A stretch of DNA of 64,000 nt from contig WBMQ01000010.1 of assembly GCA_016630905.1 (NCBI GenBank), positions 620,001 to 684,000 on the forward strand. The letters are read 5' to 3'. This document shows, piece after piece, positions 11,151 through 23,569 of this stretch. Position numbers and translations under genes: made by a program. The notes under the pieces are model-generated. The model saw nothing but the letters and a program-made list of their open reading frames with translations, was not told the DNA's origin and made no database searches. The first letter of the stretch is position 1, and each line of letters opens with the position of its first letter. The stretch is from Capillidium heterosporum (Eukaryota; Entomophthoromycota; Entomophthoromycetes; Entomophthorales; Capillidiaceae).

Positions 11151-11942
11151 GTTGGAATTGAGGCGTGATCTTAAATCTTGGTAACAATCAACCTATTAGC
11201 GGTTACAATAATAGGCTGAAATCAAAGCTTGAACCTGAAATAGAAAGGTTTGGCAAGGCATCAACTTATACCTTGCTTTTCTCGCCCATCGTGATTTCAG
11301 ACCTGATCCTCAAGGCATTGAGGCTGTGCCATTGGGTAGATTTTAGATTTTTTGACAGGGATTGACACATCACTTGACTTTATCGCAAGCTTTGAGGGGA
11401 TTTATCCTAAATTTTTGAATTCTATCGAAGGATTTGGATTCTTTGAAGGAGTTGGAAGCAGGTCGCTTCAAGTTACTTGATGAAATATCGGCTCATTTGC
11501 TTTATTTTAACCGAGATGCTGGAGGTGTTCGTTATGAACCGATCTTTAGAAAGCCGGTAAAGGCATGGCTAAAAATGAAATGTCATTACATGATAAAGAA
11601 ACCCAAGTTTATCAGATATATTTATCTGTTAGCTATTGAATTCTCCAAGCTTTATACATCTGGTACCGGACTTATTATGAAATGGCATCCATTGTACATT
11701 CTTAAAATGTATTTATATGTTAGGGAGGACGTAGGTGAGTCCTGTAAAGCAACAATCGACTATACATTCATCTTTACAATGAAACTACATTTAAATTGCA
11801 ATTTTTGAGTGTACATTAACATTATACAAATAATTATTCCTTTTGCTAGCCAACATATATTAGGTTATATTATCACATATAGCTTAAATTCTTAAAAAGC
11901 AACTAAAGGGCATTTACTTTCGCATCATCATATATAACTCCT
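11151..11942. other. Intergenic with an unassigned open frame
   Basis: A 124-codon plus-strand frame at 11434-11808 (DSLKELEAGRFKLLDEISAH at its start) has no ATG at its beginning and no recognisable family. It could be a gene relic or exon of an unseen gene. Low confidence that it codes. Confidence 0.3.
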
Positions 11943-14000
11943 TCAATTGGGCACCTCAACCTCAAAGACCTTGATGGTACCATCCATGGCACTGGAAACC
12001 AACTCCACTTTGCCATCTCCTAAGCTTTTTCCGAATGTGACGTTGGTAATAGGATCCTTATGAGCATTCTCAATTACCCTCTTCTTAAGAATCTTAACCG
12101 TACTCCACAGATAGATGTATCCATCGACAGCTCCAGAAACGACTAGCTCTCCAACCTTATCAAATTTAAGTGAAGTAATTTTGGAGGTGTGGAAGGACCA
12201 TCGTGAAGTAAGTAGGGAGAAAGGTAGTGCTGACGTGTCGAATAGGAAAATTTTACCAGTACTGTCACCTAGAACTAACTTCGAAGTGGGATGAGAATCC
12301 AAGGCAGTTATGTTGATGTTGGTTAGGCCTACATCGATAGAAGTTAGTTTTTGAGATTGGGAGTCAAATTGGAAAGCCTGGATCGGTTTACTCTACAAAA
12401 TATAAATATTGAATTTTTGCTGCTATTTGTATAGTCTTTACCTGAATACCAACCAAGATAACCTTGTGCTCCTTGACATAGGTTACTGAAGTCGGTGCAC
12501 CTTTTAGTTGAACTTTGGCTTTGATTTCATCGTTCTGGGCGATGTTTAAGCTGTCATCCAAAGTTACAATGGCTAGGTGCTCGGAATCAATACTGCAACT
12601 TGCCGAAGGTTCGGAAGGCAACTTTAAGGGAGAGCTATCAAAAAGACATCGGTTATTAAACCCATGTATTCAAATGAAAAAATTACCTAAAGGTGTTAAC
12701 ATCCTTACTCAAGTTACGTAATTTATCATCGGCACTGATGATGGCGGCATCTTTACCTTCGGACTTGTCAACAATGCTTACTACCTTCGATTCAGGACCA
12801 TCCTTAACTAACTTAGCCTCCAATTCTCCCTCATTGAAATAGTTCCAGGAATGTACTCTACCATCCAAACTTCCACTCAAGAAGGTATTGGCTTTCTCAT
12901 CTACCAGTAGCGAGGTGATAGGTTGTTGGTATCCTTCAACCGTTTTGATGATCTGGTTGGAATTCCAATCAACGAAGTTGAGGTCGCCGTTTAAAGATAA
13001 GGATATGATGTACTTGCTCAACCATAAATTGGAAACCTGTTGGAAGTTGGCGTCACTGCCAAAGCTCAACGAACTATATAGCAGTAAAATAGAGATGTAA
13101 ATAAAATGAGTATAATGGATAAAAGGCTACCTAATCTGCTTGGAAGTTGCGATGTCAAAAATCTTGATAGACTTATCAGTTGACGAGGTAACCAGTTGAT
13201 CACCAGTTGCATTGAAGTTAAAGCTCAGTATACTTCCGGTATGACCTGATTCAATCTTCGACAACAAATCCCCAGTTAATCCATCGTACAGATGAATTAG
13301 CTTATCGGCACCTAGCCGAACCGTACTTCTTACCCTGCTTATCGAATTTTACATCATAGACCGTGTTAGTATGATCTCTATTAACCTTCAACAAAGAATA
13401 CGGGTTTCCTTTGAACAATATGGTAGCGAAATCCATACCTCCAGTAACTAATCTAGCGTCGGTACGTGTCTGTTTGAAGTCAGCCGATAGAATAGACTTA
13501 TTGTGACCCATAATCTCACCGTAGTTGTTACCACTATCCACGCTGATACAGCTAGCAAAGGTAGACCCTGAACCTTGCCCAACGACTAAAACTTTGGAAC
13601 TGTCAAGGGAAGAGCTTATGTCGTTGATCTTTCCACCTAGAATTGGGTAGGAGTACTTTTCACTAAATTCATCGTTGTTCAAAGTGACTTTCAAAGTTCC
13701 GTTAATGTCACCACTTAAGATATACTTGTTGTCGGTTGTAAATTTGGTGGAAGTTACTTGGCAGTTGTGATTGGAGTATACAAAATTTTCACCATTGGTC
13801 AAGGAGTGTAGGTAGACATGACGTCCCGAGCTGTAGAGTAAGGTCGACTCATCTTTGTTGGTGGAAAGTTTGGTGGGTTGGGCACGTTCAGTACGTGGTT
13901 GGCAAACTATGACTTGTTCTATAGGAATAAAGTATTAGTAAATTTGATATATGTACTTGTGTTTGTAGTTACTTGGTTGAATAGTCTGGTTTAAACTCAT
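11943..14000 (-). CDS. Actin-interacting protein 1 (WD40 double propeller)
   Basis: Promotes cofilin-dependent disassembly of actin filaments in the cytoplasm. Five or six exons; the first is tiny (MSLNQTIQP, ATG at 13998-14000). The order matches the AIP1/WDR1 family: a first propeller with VTGGMDFATILFKG and DHTNTVYDVKFD, then YDGLTGDLLSKIESGHTGSI, and a second propeller ending SRWSFHTSKITSLKFDK, SGAVDGYIYLWS, ENAHKDPITNVTFG and DGTIKVFEV. About 580-600 residues, normal for the family. At 13311-13320 the frame is broken by one extra base: the 0 frame reads KKYGSA then RCR-stop, whereas the family's S-x-G-A-D-K continues in the +1 frame (GADKLIHLYDG). A 22-base GT-AG excision would also restore frame but remove a conserved strand. 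Confidence 0.88.
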
Positions 14001-14798
14001 AATTGAACTTTTAAAAAGTATATGAAAAAGCTTGTGGAAATTTAGACTATGGGAACTTTTATCTTTTCAAGTTGCTAAAACGTAATTCTGAAAATTTATC
14101 CGTCATCGCGGCTTCCAAATCGCCAAGAACTTAAAAATTGCTGCCTTCGTTCAAGTTTACTCTACGCTTTCATCCAATGAACTCATAATATAAAATGGAG
14201 AATGAAGACGAACAGAGGGAGTAGTAGGATTCGATAAGCAACTTTAGGCTCGATAGGGATATACCAAAGAAGCTTGGAACATTTGTCAATTCAAAAATAT
14301 AGCGAACTCTGTTACAGTTTATTTTTATGATATATTTAAGAGTTTTTAGCTTGAACTTGATTCGTTTGAATTAATTTATACTAGTTGTTTCTTCCATCAA
14401 ATACTTCTTCGCTATATTAGTGTTGATTCCCATTTGATTTATACAGTCTATGTCGACTTTGATTGGATTTTATATTCCATATTCATTTGAATATATCTTG
14501 TACATAATATCAAGAGTATTGTACCTTCGTATTGGTATACCAGGCAGTTGAAGGTATTTGAAACCAACTGTAATAGCAATATCAAAAACGTGCTACTGGA
14601 TAATTCCTGAGTTCAAATAAGATGCCAAATCTTAATTTAAATTCTTTGCAGTAAACTATTTCTAATAATGCCACTATTCCTTCAATCGAAAAGATGTAAA
14701 TCTAACCGTTTGATAACTCATCATTTTATATCGAAACCCAACTAACAACTAAAATCAACAATGATTTTGTATATGTTTTAGCATCCTACATAACAAAA
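14001..14798. other. Divergent intergenic region between AIP1 and protease
   Basis: Holds both promoters. No coding segment or RNA gene seen. Confidence 0.55.
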
Positions 14799-15632
14799 AT
14801 GCACCTAGTAAACCCAACGCTACTACTACTATCAACAGTAAGCCTAACTTTATCGATAACAAATGGCAAATACGGCAGTATAGAAGACTACCCATTTCTA
14901 GCAAGTCTACAGTATAGAACCGAGCGTAACAACTATCTACATTTCTGTGCTGCCACCTTAATAAACTCCAATTTTATGTTAACAGCTGGACACTGCCTAA
15001 TAAAGTACAAGGACTTCAAGATCTACTTGTTTAAGACGAACTTGCTACTATCCAACAAGTATGATGGAGGGAAAGTGGTCAACTACTTGAAATTTTACCT
15101 CCATCCCAACTTCAAGATGACTGAAAGTGAAATCTACAATGACATCGGGATTATTGAACTGGATGCTGAAGACACTAATCTAATCATAAGTAGCAAAGCA
15201 AAGGACAAAAATACATTTATAAAGCTAGATCGATCCAATTTAGTCGACCAAGACAACTTGCAGTTGAAAGTGGTGGGATGGGGTCAACATTCAAACTCAA
15301 ATACGAAACTCTCCAATAATTTAGTATATGGCTATATGCAACTAGTAAACAAGTTCGACTGTAAGCAACTTTTAAATGGGTACTTGAGCTTCAACTTGAG
15401 CCAACATATCTGTTTAGTAGGCATATATGATGTAGACACTTGCCAAGGGGATTCGGGTGGCCCAGTATTGTTGAATCGAAACTTTTTGAATCCAGATAGA
15501 GGTGGCTATTACCAGTTGGGTATTGTCAGCTTTGGGTACAAGTGTAACTTCGATGGGCTACCCTCTGTCTATACAAAAGTCAAGTTTTATAGCAATTGGA
15601 TACGGAAAGTAATAAAAAGTACTGATTTTTAA
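14799..15632 (+). CDS. Secreted trypsin-like serine protease (S1 family)
   Basis: Single exon, 277 residues. Signal peptide at residues 1-20 (MHLVNPTLLLLSTVSLTLSI), then a short or absent propeptide and ITNGKYGSIEDYPFLASL, the counterpart of the mature IVGG N-terminus. The catalytic triad is intact: His in LTAGHC, Asp in NDIGIIEL, Ser in CQGDSGGPV. The Asp six residues before the Ser (DTCQGDSGGP) predicts cleavage after Arg/Lys. Six or more cysteines fit the usual disulfides. S1 trypsins are abundant in insect-associated and other early-diverging fungi, so nutrient acquisition or host interaction is plausible but inferred. Confidence 0.93.
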   Translation: MHLVNPTLLLLSTVSLTLSITNGKYGSIEDYPFLASLQYRTERNNYLHFCAATLINSNFMLTAGHCLIKYKDFKIYLFKTNLLLSNKYDGGKVVNYLKFYLHPNFKMTESEIYNDIGIIELDAEDTNLIISSKAKDKNTFIKLDRSNLVDQDNLQLKVVGWGQHSNSNTKLSNNLVYGYMQLVNKFDCKQLLNGYLSFNLSQHICLVGIYDVDTCQGDSGGPVLLNRNFLNPDRGGYYQLGIVSFGYKCNFDGLPSVYTKVKFYSNWIRKVIKSTDF

Positions 15633-16113
15633 TGATAGTTGAGTTAAAATAGCATTCTTAGCAGGATTTAAACTATAGGCTATAGATACAGTAATAACCA
15701 ATCTAATATATAATTGATAGTTTATTAATTATGATTTACTACTCTTTATATGAACAGAATATATAGGTTTAAAATTTAACTACTATGTATATTTTAATAG
15801 ATCCATATCCATATTTACATATTTCAAAGCAGTATAGCATACTTACATTAAATTCGTTGAGCTAATTTACTTTTGTATGATGTTTAAATTCCAACTATGG
15901 TAAAATGCAACAAGACAAGAATTGCACGGAAATCTGAAGAATTGGCTTTGATCAAAAACTGAAATAACTTGTATAATTTTATTAAGCTTAAATTTGATAA
16001 AAGCAGTGATCTCTGGAGTATCCTAATTTTGCAGAGTGCTGGACTATTTGCAAGTCTCCAGAACAAACAGCACTTTAGCCAATTCGAAAGTTCACTTTGA
16101 CAATTGTAGCAGC
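15633..16113. other. Intergenic
   Basis: AT-rich spacer. An in-frame open stretch just upstream of 16114 lacks an ATG and is taken as 5' leader. Confidence 0.5.
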
Positions 16114-17521
16114 ATGGTAAAGGTGAAACCAACAAAAAGAACTAAAGATGAACTTGAGGAAGAGTCCATAGATGTAGTCAACTCTTCACAAGTGGATCCT
16201 ATCTCAAGTCAGCCTAAAGGGGAGGACGGTTCATTGAATTTAGATAAGGTAAGTTTTTCACTTGGTTGCAGCTTAAGTTCTTTTAATGTATCATAATCCA
16301 ACAAAATTATTCTACAATTACTAATGCCTATATCTTTTAATAATTCAGATTAATTCAACTACAGAAATTCAATCTATCGACCCCATATTGCAAGACCAAA
16401 ATCAAAGCCAAAATATACCTCGAACCTCCCTAATCCAACAGCAGCAACTGTCAAAAAACGAAACCCCAAAACCATCAACTCCAGTACTTGATTCCCAACC
16501 CACACCAACTCAAACTCCAACTTCGACTTCAGCTCCAGCCAAAGTCAAAAAACCTAGAGCTTCTGCCAAGAACTTAGCTTTTGAGGAACTCTATGTCCTA
16601 GATAGTGTTGGCAACAAATATTATCCAGGTCAATGCGTAATAATACGAAACTTTGGCAACATCGAATCCGTCCTCTTGGAAGAATTTTCATATGAAGATA
16701 ACCAAGTTCTAATAGTACAAATCTTCCAAGTCTCACTAAAGTAAAAACATAACTTTAAATTCGAAATTTTAATTTAACTATTAGCCATCGGGATCAATTC
16801 ACTGGTATAATCTTCAAACCAGGTAGTCAGATCAGCGCTCGAGTGCAGTTCGAAATCAACGAAGTAGTCAGATTACGCGAACGTATACGATTCTCTAGTT
16901 TGGACATAGTTGAACAATGTTACGTATTACCTTACAAATACTACATCGAAGGGAGACCTAGTTTGGCCAAGCAGGATGCCAAAATATTTATGCTTAGATT
17001 CCAATATAAAGAAGCTTCCAAATCAGTAAGCAAAGTCAACTTGGCAACTATGGCTCCCGAGCAGAACAAGAAAGCTTTTGAGTTCGACTTAATATACTAC
17101 GACAAGCAATTGGAGTTGAGGCCGGTAATTTTTTTGCAATTTACTCTTTGACATTAAGGTATTAAGTTTTTAACTTGAATAGGGTCTAAGTGAACTACCA
17201 GCAGCTAAGCCAACTATGGAGACTAACACCCTCCGAAATGAGTATTGGGATCGTATCAACGAGCTTCCCTCTATAGGTAAAGCTTTTACTACCCTTTCCA
17301 AATCACCTTCTCATTATTTTAAAATAGAGGAATCTACTATCCCCGACTTAAAAAGGGTGAAATCCAGTGGGAAGTTACTCATGTATACGACTCCACCTAG
17401 CTTGCCACCAATTGATACTGCCCCAACCTTCAGCATCCCTTATTTATTGCACCTCGCTGAATTGGATAAAAAAGGAGTGGTAAATGGCATTGACCTTTCG
17501 GGATCTGGATGCAAGATCTAA
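16114..17521 (+). CDS. BAH-domain-like protein, probably chromatin-associated
   Basis: Four exons: introns at about 16246-16347, 16740-16783 and 17125-17182. The N-terminal 130 residues are polar, with Gln/Pro/Thr-rich low complexity (QPTPTQTPTSTSAPAKVKKP). Then comes a segment resembling a BAH fold: YPGQCVIIRNFGNIESVLLE, followed by NEVVRLRERIRFSSLDIVEQ and CYVLPYKYYI, matching the BAH order of V-Y-I strand, N-E-x-F and I-x-G-x-C. The C-terminal 120 residues are unassigned. A role in reading histones or in a remodelling complex follows only if the BAH call holds. The family call is moderate; the gene structure is well supported. Confidence 0.6.
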
Positions 17522-17890
17522 GTTCGATGCTTAAAGGTAGTTGAATATATTTTTCAATAAAGTTTAATACGTTTTAATTGAAACTGATTTTAGAAGCTAA
17601 GTATGTCCAATTTCTTTTTGAAATTGATCTTTTGCAGTCATCTTAAACCATAGTGAGCTTATTAAAGGTTTTCTATTAAATCCTGTTGCATTTTTATCTT
17701 GATTTCTGTACGATGATAAAGGGACACTATTATTTATTGGTAGTATTAACAGTATATTACTATAAACTACACTATCTATTTTCCTTTGAACTTTGCTATT
17801 TGGTGAGAAAATTCATTTATAGGTTGGAGATGACAAATTTTTAACAAGTACAGATATGTAACTTGGAAATTTCTTTATGAAAAGCTTAAA
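17522..17890. other. Intergenic
   Basis: AT-rich 3' flank up to the tRNA-Gly gene. Nothing else seen. Confidence 0.5.
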
Positions 17891-17961
17891 GCGCTAATAG
17901 TATAGAGGTAGAATACTTCTCTTCCAAAGAAGTGGCCTGGGTTCGATTCCCAGTTAGCGCA
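17891..17961 (+). tRNA. tRNA-Gly (anticodon UCC)
   Basis: Complete 71-base cloverleaf: acceptor GCGCTAA pairs with TTAGCGC, the anticodon loop is CTTCCAA, and the T arm carries GGTTCGATTCC. No intron. An identical copy lies inverted at 22278-22348. Confidence 0.95.
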
Positions 17962-18895
17962 TTATAATTATATTTTTTGTATTCAATAGCTTGTCAAACT
18001 TTCTGAATTTTTTAAAGATAAATCATATTAGGTATATTGGATCTTTAACTTTAAAGCTGCTTACCAAATATATATAAAAGAGGTTATTAATTTTATAAAT
18101 CACTGTATATTTAGTGGCTTTATATTGAAAAGGTAGAGATACTTTATGATCTTATAAAATATAGAATACATGTGCTTTTAGAATGCTACAAATGACTTAT
18201 AGTAATGGACTTTAGCTTTATATCAAATTTATATAAGCTATAGTCATCAACAAATACAATGCATTGAATTCACAACCAAAACTAATAATAGCTGTGCAAA
18301 GCATATACCAATAAACCTTATTCTCTCCTATCACCAACTTACCACTTTGACGGTAGTATCGAAATTTCCCGTCCTTTGATAGCAACTTTATCAGTTTACA
18401 ATGCCATTTGGCACATTAATGTTTACATATAATTTACGAAACTTGTTTGTAAAGTAAGCTCATTGAAAATTTTATAGTAAGAATTGAAAAGAGTATCAAA
18501 GGCTGTTGTATGTACAGCTACTGTAGCTTCAGCTAAATACGTTTCCACTTAGTATCAATATTATCTATCCTCAATTTTGTACATATCTGGTGCCTGCCAC
18601 AAATGGTACCTTTTGATGAAAATCGTAAGAAATGCTCTCAAGTTGGAATTAGCTACCTACAACTAAATTTTTATATTGTATACTGAGGCCTATATATATC
18701 ACTAATATAAAATAGTGATGAGGGATCTATTGTATTTTGCCTTTCAAAGCAACATAAAATGAATTTATCGCTTGAACTTCTCAATTCTTTGGAGAATGAC
18801 GAAACCCATCAGCACTCCAAATTCTAACCAAAATCAAGAACTCAAGCTTCATCGACTTTTTATACTCAATCCAACCAATTCAAAGGAAGAAAGCA
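17962..18895. other. Intergenic
   Basis: AT-rich. Promoter region of the FIG4-like gene at its right end. No other feature seen. Confidence 0.5.
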
Positions 18896-21895
18896 ATGGT
18901 AGACACCACCTCGACAACCTTACACAAATTTACAATATATGAGACAAAAACCCGGCTATATATAGTTGGTTCCAATTTGAGCGATGATGGTTTTCGAATA
19001 TTAAAGATTGACCGGATGGTTGACCCTACTTTAGGTCTATCTTTGGTTTGGGATGAAGTTTTGTATACGAAGACCGAATGCGTCGAGCTTTTAGCGCGAA
19101 TAGACATGGGTAATAAAGGTACAGGTGGCTTGACCAAAGTAATGGCAGCTTTCGGTATAGTAGGTAGCTTTTTAATTTTAAAATTCAAATTTGTAATTCA
19201 TAAAAGGATTTGTAAAGTTCGTGGAAGGTTACTATCTCTGTGTAGTTACCAAGAGGAAGGCAATAGCCCTGTTGGGTGGTCACAACATCTACCACTTGGA
19301 GGCTACTGCTCTGTTGAAGATCGAGAATAGTACCAACTTGAACAACAGAGCTGAAGTACGAGCCGAAGAAGCCAGGTAGCCTTGTCTCCGAAATCTTGTT
19401 TATTCATTAACAATAGATACTTGTCGATATTCAACACCATGGACCTAACCAAGAATTTCTATTTCAGCTACACCTATGACCTCACTAACAGCCTGCAGAC
19501 CAACTTGAATAATCTCAAAACTGGTCAAACCAATTTACAAGGTCCCTACCAAGACCGATTCGTTTGGAACAAATACCTCCTATCGTTAGGTTTTGGATCG
19601 GAATGTCTAAGCCGACCCAACAACGGTTGGATCTTACCTCTAATCCACGGATTCTTGGACCAAGCCAAAATTTCAGTTATGGGTCGATCAATCTATGTAA
19701 CTTTGATTGCTAGAAGATCCAGGCATTTTGCCGGTACTAGATTTTTGAAACGTGGTGCAAATTTCTTGGGAGATGTCGCTAACGAAGTTGAAACTGAACA
19801 GATTGTCAACGATAACTTGTCAACACCCTTGTTCCGTTTCAATAAGGGCCAACTAATCATATCTCCCCGGTATACCTCCTACCTCCAACATAGGGGCTCG
19901 ATACCATTGACTTGGGGGCAAGATATCTCAACAATGGCGCCTAAACCTCCTATATACTTGGCTATAAGGGATCCCTTTGCTACCAAAGCAGCCCGTCACT
20001 TTGACGATCTACTTGTACGATACGGTGCCCCACTCATAGTTTTGAACTTGATCAAAGCAAAAGAAAAAACTCCTAGAGAATCTAAACTGCTAAAAGAGTT
20101 TACCGACGATGTCAACTACCTTATCAATTGTTTAAAAGATAAAAGGAAGTTGGTTTATATCCCCTGGGATATGTCAAGGGCCTCAAAGAGGTAGCAGTTC
20201 TTTGTTTAACTTAGCCTTAATGTATTTTATAGTAAGGATCAAGATGTCATTAGCTACTTGGAGGAACTTGCTGAGGACGCCTTAATTGTAACTAAGTTCT
20301 GCCATTCTGGCCCAGAACCCTACGCTTGGTACCTCAAACGTAGTCAAAGGTAGTATTTTTCCTCTCCTTATCCACGACCTAACTTCTTACATTTTAGTTC
20401 CAAGCCAGCTGAACCTCAATATACCTCTCTACAGCAATCAGGCATCGTGCGAACAAACTGTATCGACTGTATTGACCGTACCAATGCTGCCCAATTTCTC
20501 ATCGGTAAAGGGGCTTTAGCCCATCAGTTACACGCTCTAGGTATTTTGGAGGAACCCCTCCTCCCCTTCGATTGTGATGCAGTGGATATGCTGACTGAGA
20601 TGTATCATGATCATGGGGATACCCTTGCCCTACAATATGGAGGATCTAACTTGGTGAACACGATGGCGACCTACCGGAAGATCAACCAGAATTGGACTTC
20701 CCATTCGAGGGATATTGTTGAGGCTATACGAAGGTTCTACACTAACTCGTTCGTCGGTAGGCTATTTTGAGTTTTGCTAATATACTAATGCAGTTTATCT
20801 CAACTAGATGCCGAACGGCAGGAAGCCATAAATCTGTTCTTAGGGGTCTTCCGACCCAACATCGAAGACAAGATCAAGCTGTGGGACCTCCCTACCGACT
20901 TTTATTTACATAACCCACCTATGGAGGTTATATGTACCCCTCGACCCAACTATATCGACTGGTGGACCTCCAACTCCCATATCCAACCCAAAATCAACAC
21001 TCTTAAACCTCAAGAAGAATCTCAGACCTACTGGGAAGAGCACTACCGCCCTCACCTATTCACCTCATTCTCCAGGCTTCTATCCTTCAATTTGAACTCA
21101 ACAGCACATATCGGTACACGTCCCAACCTTAATCTGACCCAGAGTGCTCCAACTACTCCCAACGATGACGATGAAGTTTCCGAAGTCAATTCCCCTTTTG
21201 TAGTCCACAATTCGCAAGCCCCCAATCCTCCCTTAACTACCGCGTTGACCTCTGACAGTTTCGTATCCGATACTACCAATACCACCCGGTTTAATAGATG
21301 GTTTGCCATGCCCGGCAACAAACCCAACCCCAACAAGAGCAAGCTACGCCGACCAGTTGGTAGTAAGGATTTTGGTGGGAACTTAAGGTCAATATCGACC
21401 GATTCCACTAACTTGCAACTTACCGATATCGAGCGGGTACTCAATCGCATCACCGATCCTACCCATGATAAAGAGACCCAGCAGCACTACACGTCCTATT
21501 TGGATACCAATAGGTTTATGGGCTCGAATATCAGCTCCGAATCCAAAAAGAGTGAAGACTTATCCAAATTTGAAAAGTCGATCAAAGCGGGGCAAGGTGT
21601 ACTAGACCCTATAAGTTCCAACGATCGTAAATTGTATACTGAGTACGCCAACGTAGTCAGAGATTATGGGGAGTTGGGTAGGTTGAATACCCCTGCCTCC
21701 AAGCAGAAAGTGGAAGCTTATAGGAAGTATTTGAGGACTGGGAAGTATGGAACTGTGGTTGAAGGGTTGAACGGTGGTGGTGGGAGAGATCGATTCGAAA
21801 GTAAGGACTCGACCTCAAGAATGAATCGAAACGTCAGTGGCTCGAGTGCTAGCGGGTTCCCAAGCTTATTTATGAGCTTGAGTACGCCGACATAA
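18896..21895 (+). CDS. FIG4: FIG4-type Sac-domain phosphoinositide 5-phosphatase
   Basis: Turns over PI(3,5)P2 on vacuole/endosome membranes and works in a complex with the Fab1 kinase and Vac14. Six exons; intron boundaries all restore frame, e.g. AFGIVG to [10 protein letters not shown]. The N-terminal FKIYETK-type opening ([17 protein letters not shown]) and [20 protein letters not shown] are FIG4 signatures. The CX5R-T catalytic loop is present as [16 protein letters not shown]. Then [41 protein letters not shown] and LPTDFYLHN follow in family order. The C-terminal 300 residues are Ser/Thr/Asn-rich and variable. About 850-900 residues, as expected. No frame break, unlike several neighbours. 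Confidence 0.92.
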
Positions 21896-22277
21896 CGTCG
21901 AAGTTGGAGGTTGGTGAGGATACCTTATTGGTTTGCATGTAGTTCATAATAATATTTAAGTACAAGCTTATGGAGTTACCTATAAGGTGATGGTCGTCAG
22001 TATTTGCTTCTACTGCATAGATTGTAGATCTGCCAAATGTATCTGTCAAATATACACACCCAATTTATAGTTAAAATAAAGGCTCTTTCACACAAACAAT
22101 AGCTTTGAACTTATCGAATATATATCATTTTTGGTTGCTAAGTTTAGACAAACATTTAAGGTAAAAGTCCGAGGTACCTATGGATATTATTTTAAGAAAT
22201 AATGAACTTTAGGTCGAATAGGGCTTACAAGATACAAAAAAATTAGATCTTTAAAGGATAACTTTCACAAGAGGCAA
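21896..22277. other. Intergenic
   Basis: 3' flank of FIG4 up to the minus-strand tRNA. Nothing else seen. Confidence 0.5.
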
Positions 22278-22348
22278 TGCGCTAACTGGGAATCGAACCC
22301 AGGCCACTTCTTTGGAAGAGAAGTATTCTACCTCTATACTATTAGCGC
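22278..22348 (-). tRNA. tRNA-Gly (anticodon UCC), second copy
   Basis: Base-for-base identical to the gene at 17891-17961 but on the other strand. The pair brackets FIG4 at a distance of 4.3 kb. Confidence 0.95.
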
Positions 22349-23569
22349 TATAAGGTTCCTAAAGATTTCAAGTTGCCTATAGGTACATGTAAGAAATTTA
22401 AATTCTCAGCTGATAATCCAAATATTTCATAGTATTTTAAGGTTCTGCTATATACTGCCGATTTTAAAAGTATAATTCCAAGAAAATTCTTATAACTAGT
22501 GTACTAATTCAATCTATTTCTCTAGATATTCTCTAAACATATATGCTAGTTGAACTATCTAGGTGGTCTTGATGATAGCTTACTAATGGCTAATATATAA
22601 AAAATGAGCTTCATTATATAAGTTTAAGGCTTCACTGCCAAGCAGCTGATTTTGTTCCTTACATACCATATACCTGATCCAATCCTATTTTCGAAGTTTA
22701 ATGTATATTACAAAGCTTATTCATAATCTCAAAACTAAACCTGCCTAGTTCTACGTTACAAGCTTAGATCTACTAGTAGTTGCATACCCTCTACCTACAA
22801 AAGACTTATAAGTTTAAAGATGATGCTCATGTATTTCGCCTTTGTCGTAAATAAGCGTCACCTACTCATAACTTGAAATCTATTGGTGATTGTGATGAAT
22901 AATCTACTTTCAGCAAACTATATTCTTATGGCTGCTTGAAATAAACTGCCAAATTCTTCCAAACATGTAGATTTTAGATATACACTGTACATAAAAGTGC
23001 CATAAAATAAAGATGTCCATAGACTTCAGTTTCTAAAATCCTTGACGTAGTGATTGAAAATTCTCAAACTAAAAGTAAAATCTTGCCGATTATTTATATA
23101 TTTTTGTACCATTTAATACTCAAATTTGAAGTGGGAGTTATAGCATCCCCAACTATCAATTTGGAGCATATCCTCTACAAGGATGAGGGCATCCATAAAC
23201 TCCCCCACTTAAAGCATCGATGTAGCTATATTGTGCTTAACAAATTTTCAATGCCTTTGCTTACAACAAAAATTAAAATCATACCGTATACATTCACATT
23301 TTATCTCTTTTTGGACTATAAGTTCAATAAGAAATCCAGTGATAAAATAAAATTAGCTTCAAAGTTCATAACAAACTATATCATTCAAGAGATAAAAATA
23401 TAAACAATCGCATATAAGCCTGATCAGGCTTAATAACAAAATTCAAACTAATTCCATCACTAAACTTTTATCAAGTAGAAAAGCACATCTATCGAATCGA
23501 GCTTTATCAATAACCTCAATTCTTTATCTAAAAAGCATACCTCTACAAAGACTCCCCACATCGACAACT
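22349..23569. other. Intergenic with a weak open frame
   Basis: A 117-codon frame at 23050-23403 lacks an ATG start and has a Lys/Ile/Phe-rich, AT-driven composition. It is probably not a gene. Otherwise AT-rich spacer. Confidence 0.45.

Noticed and set aside
16554-16736. Minus-strand frame inside the BAH-like gene
   Set aside because: Shadow of the coding strand without a start or family match.
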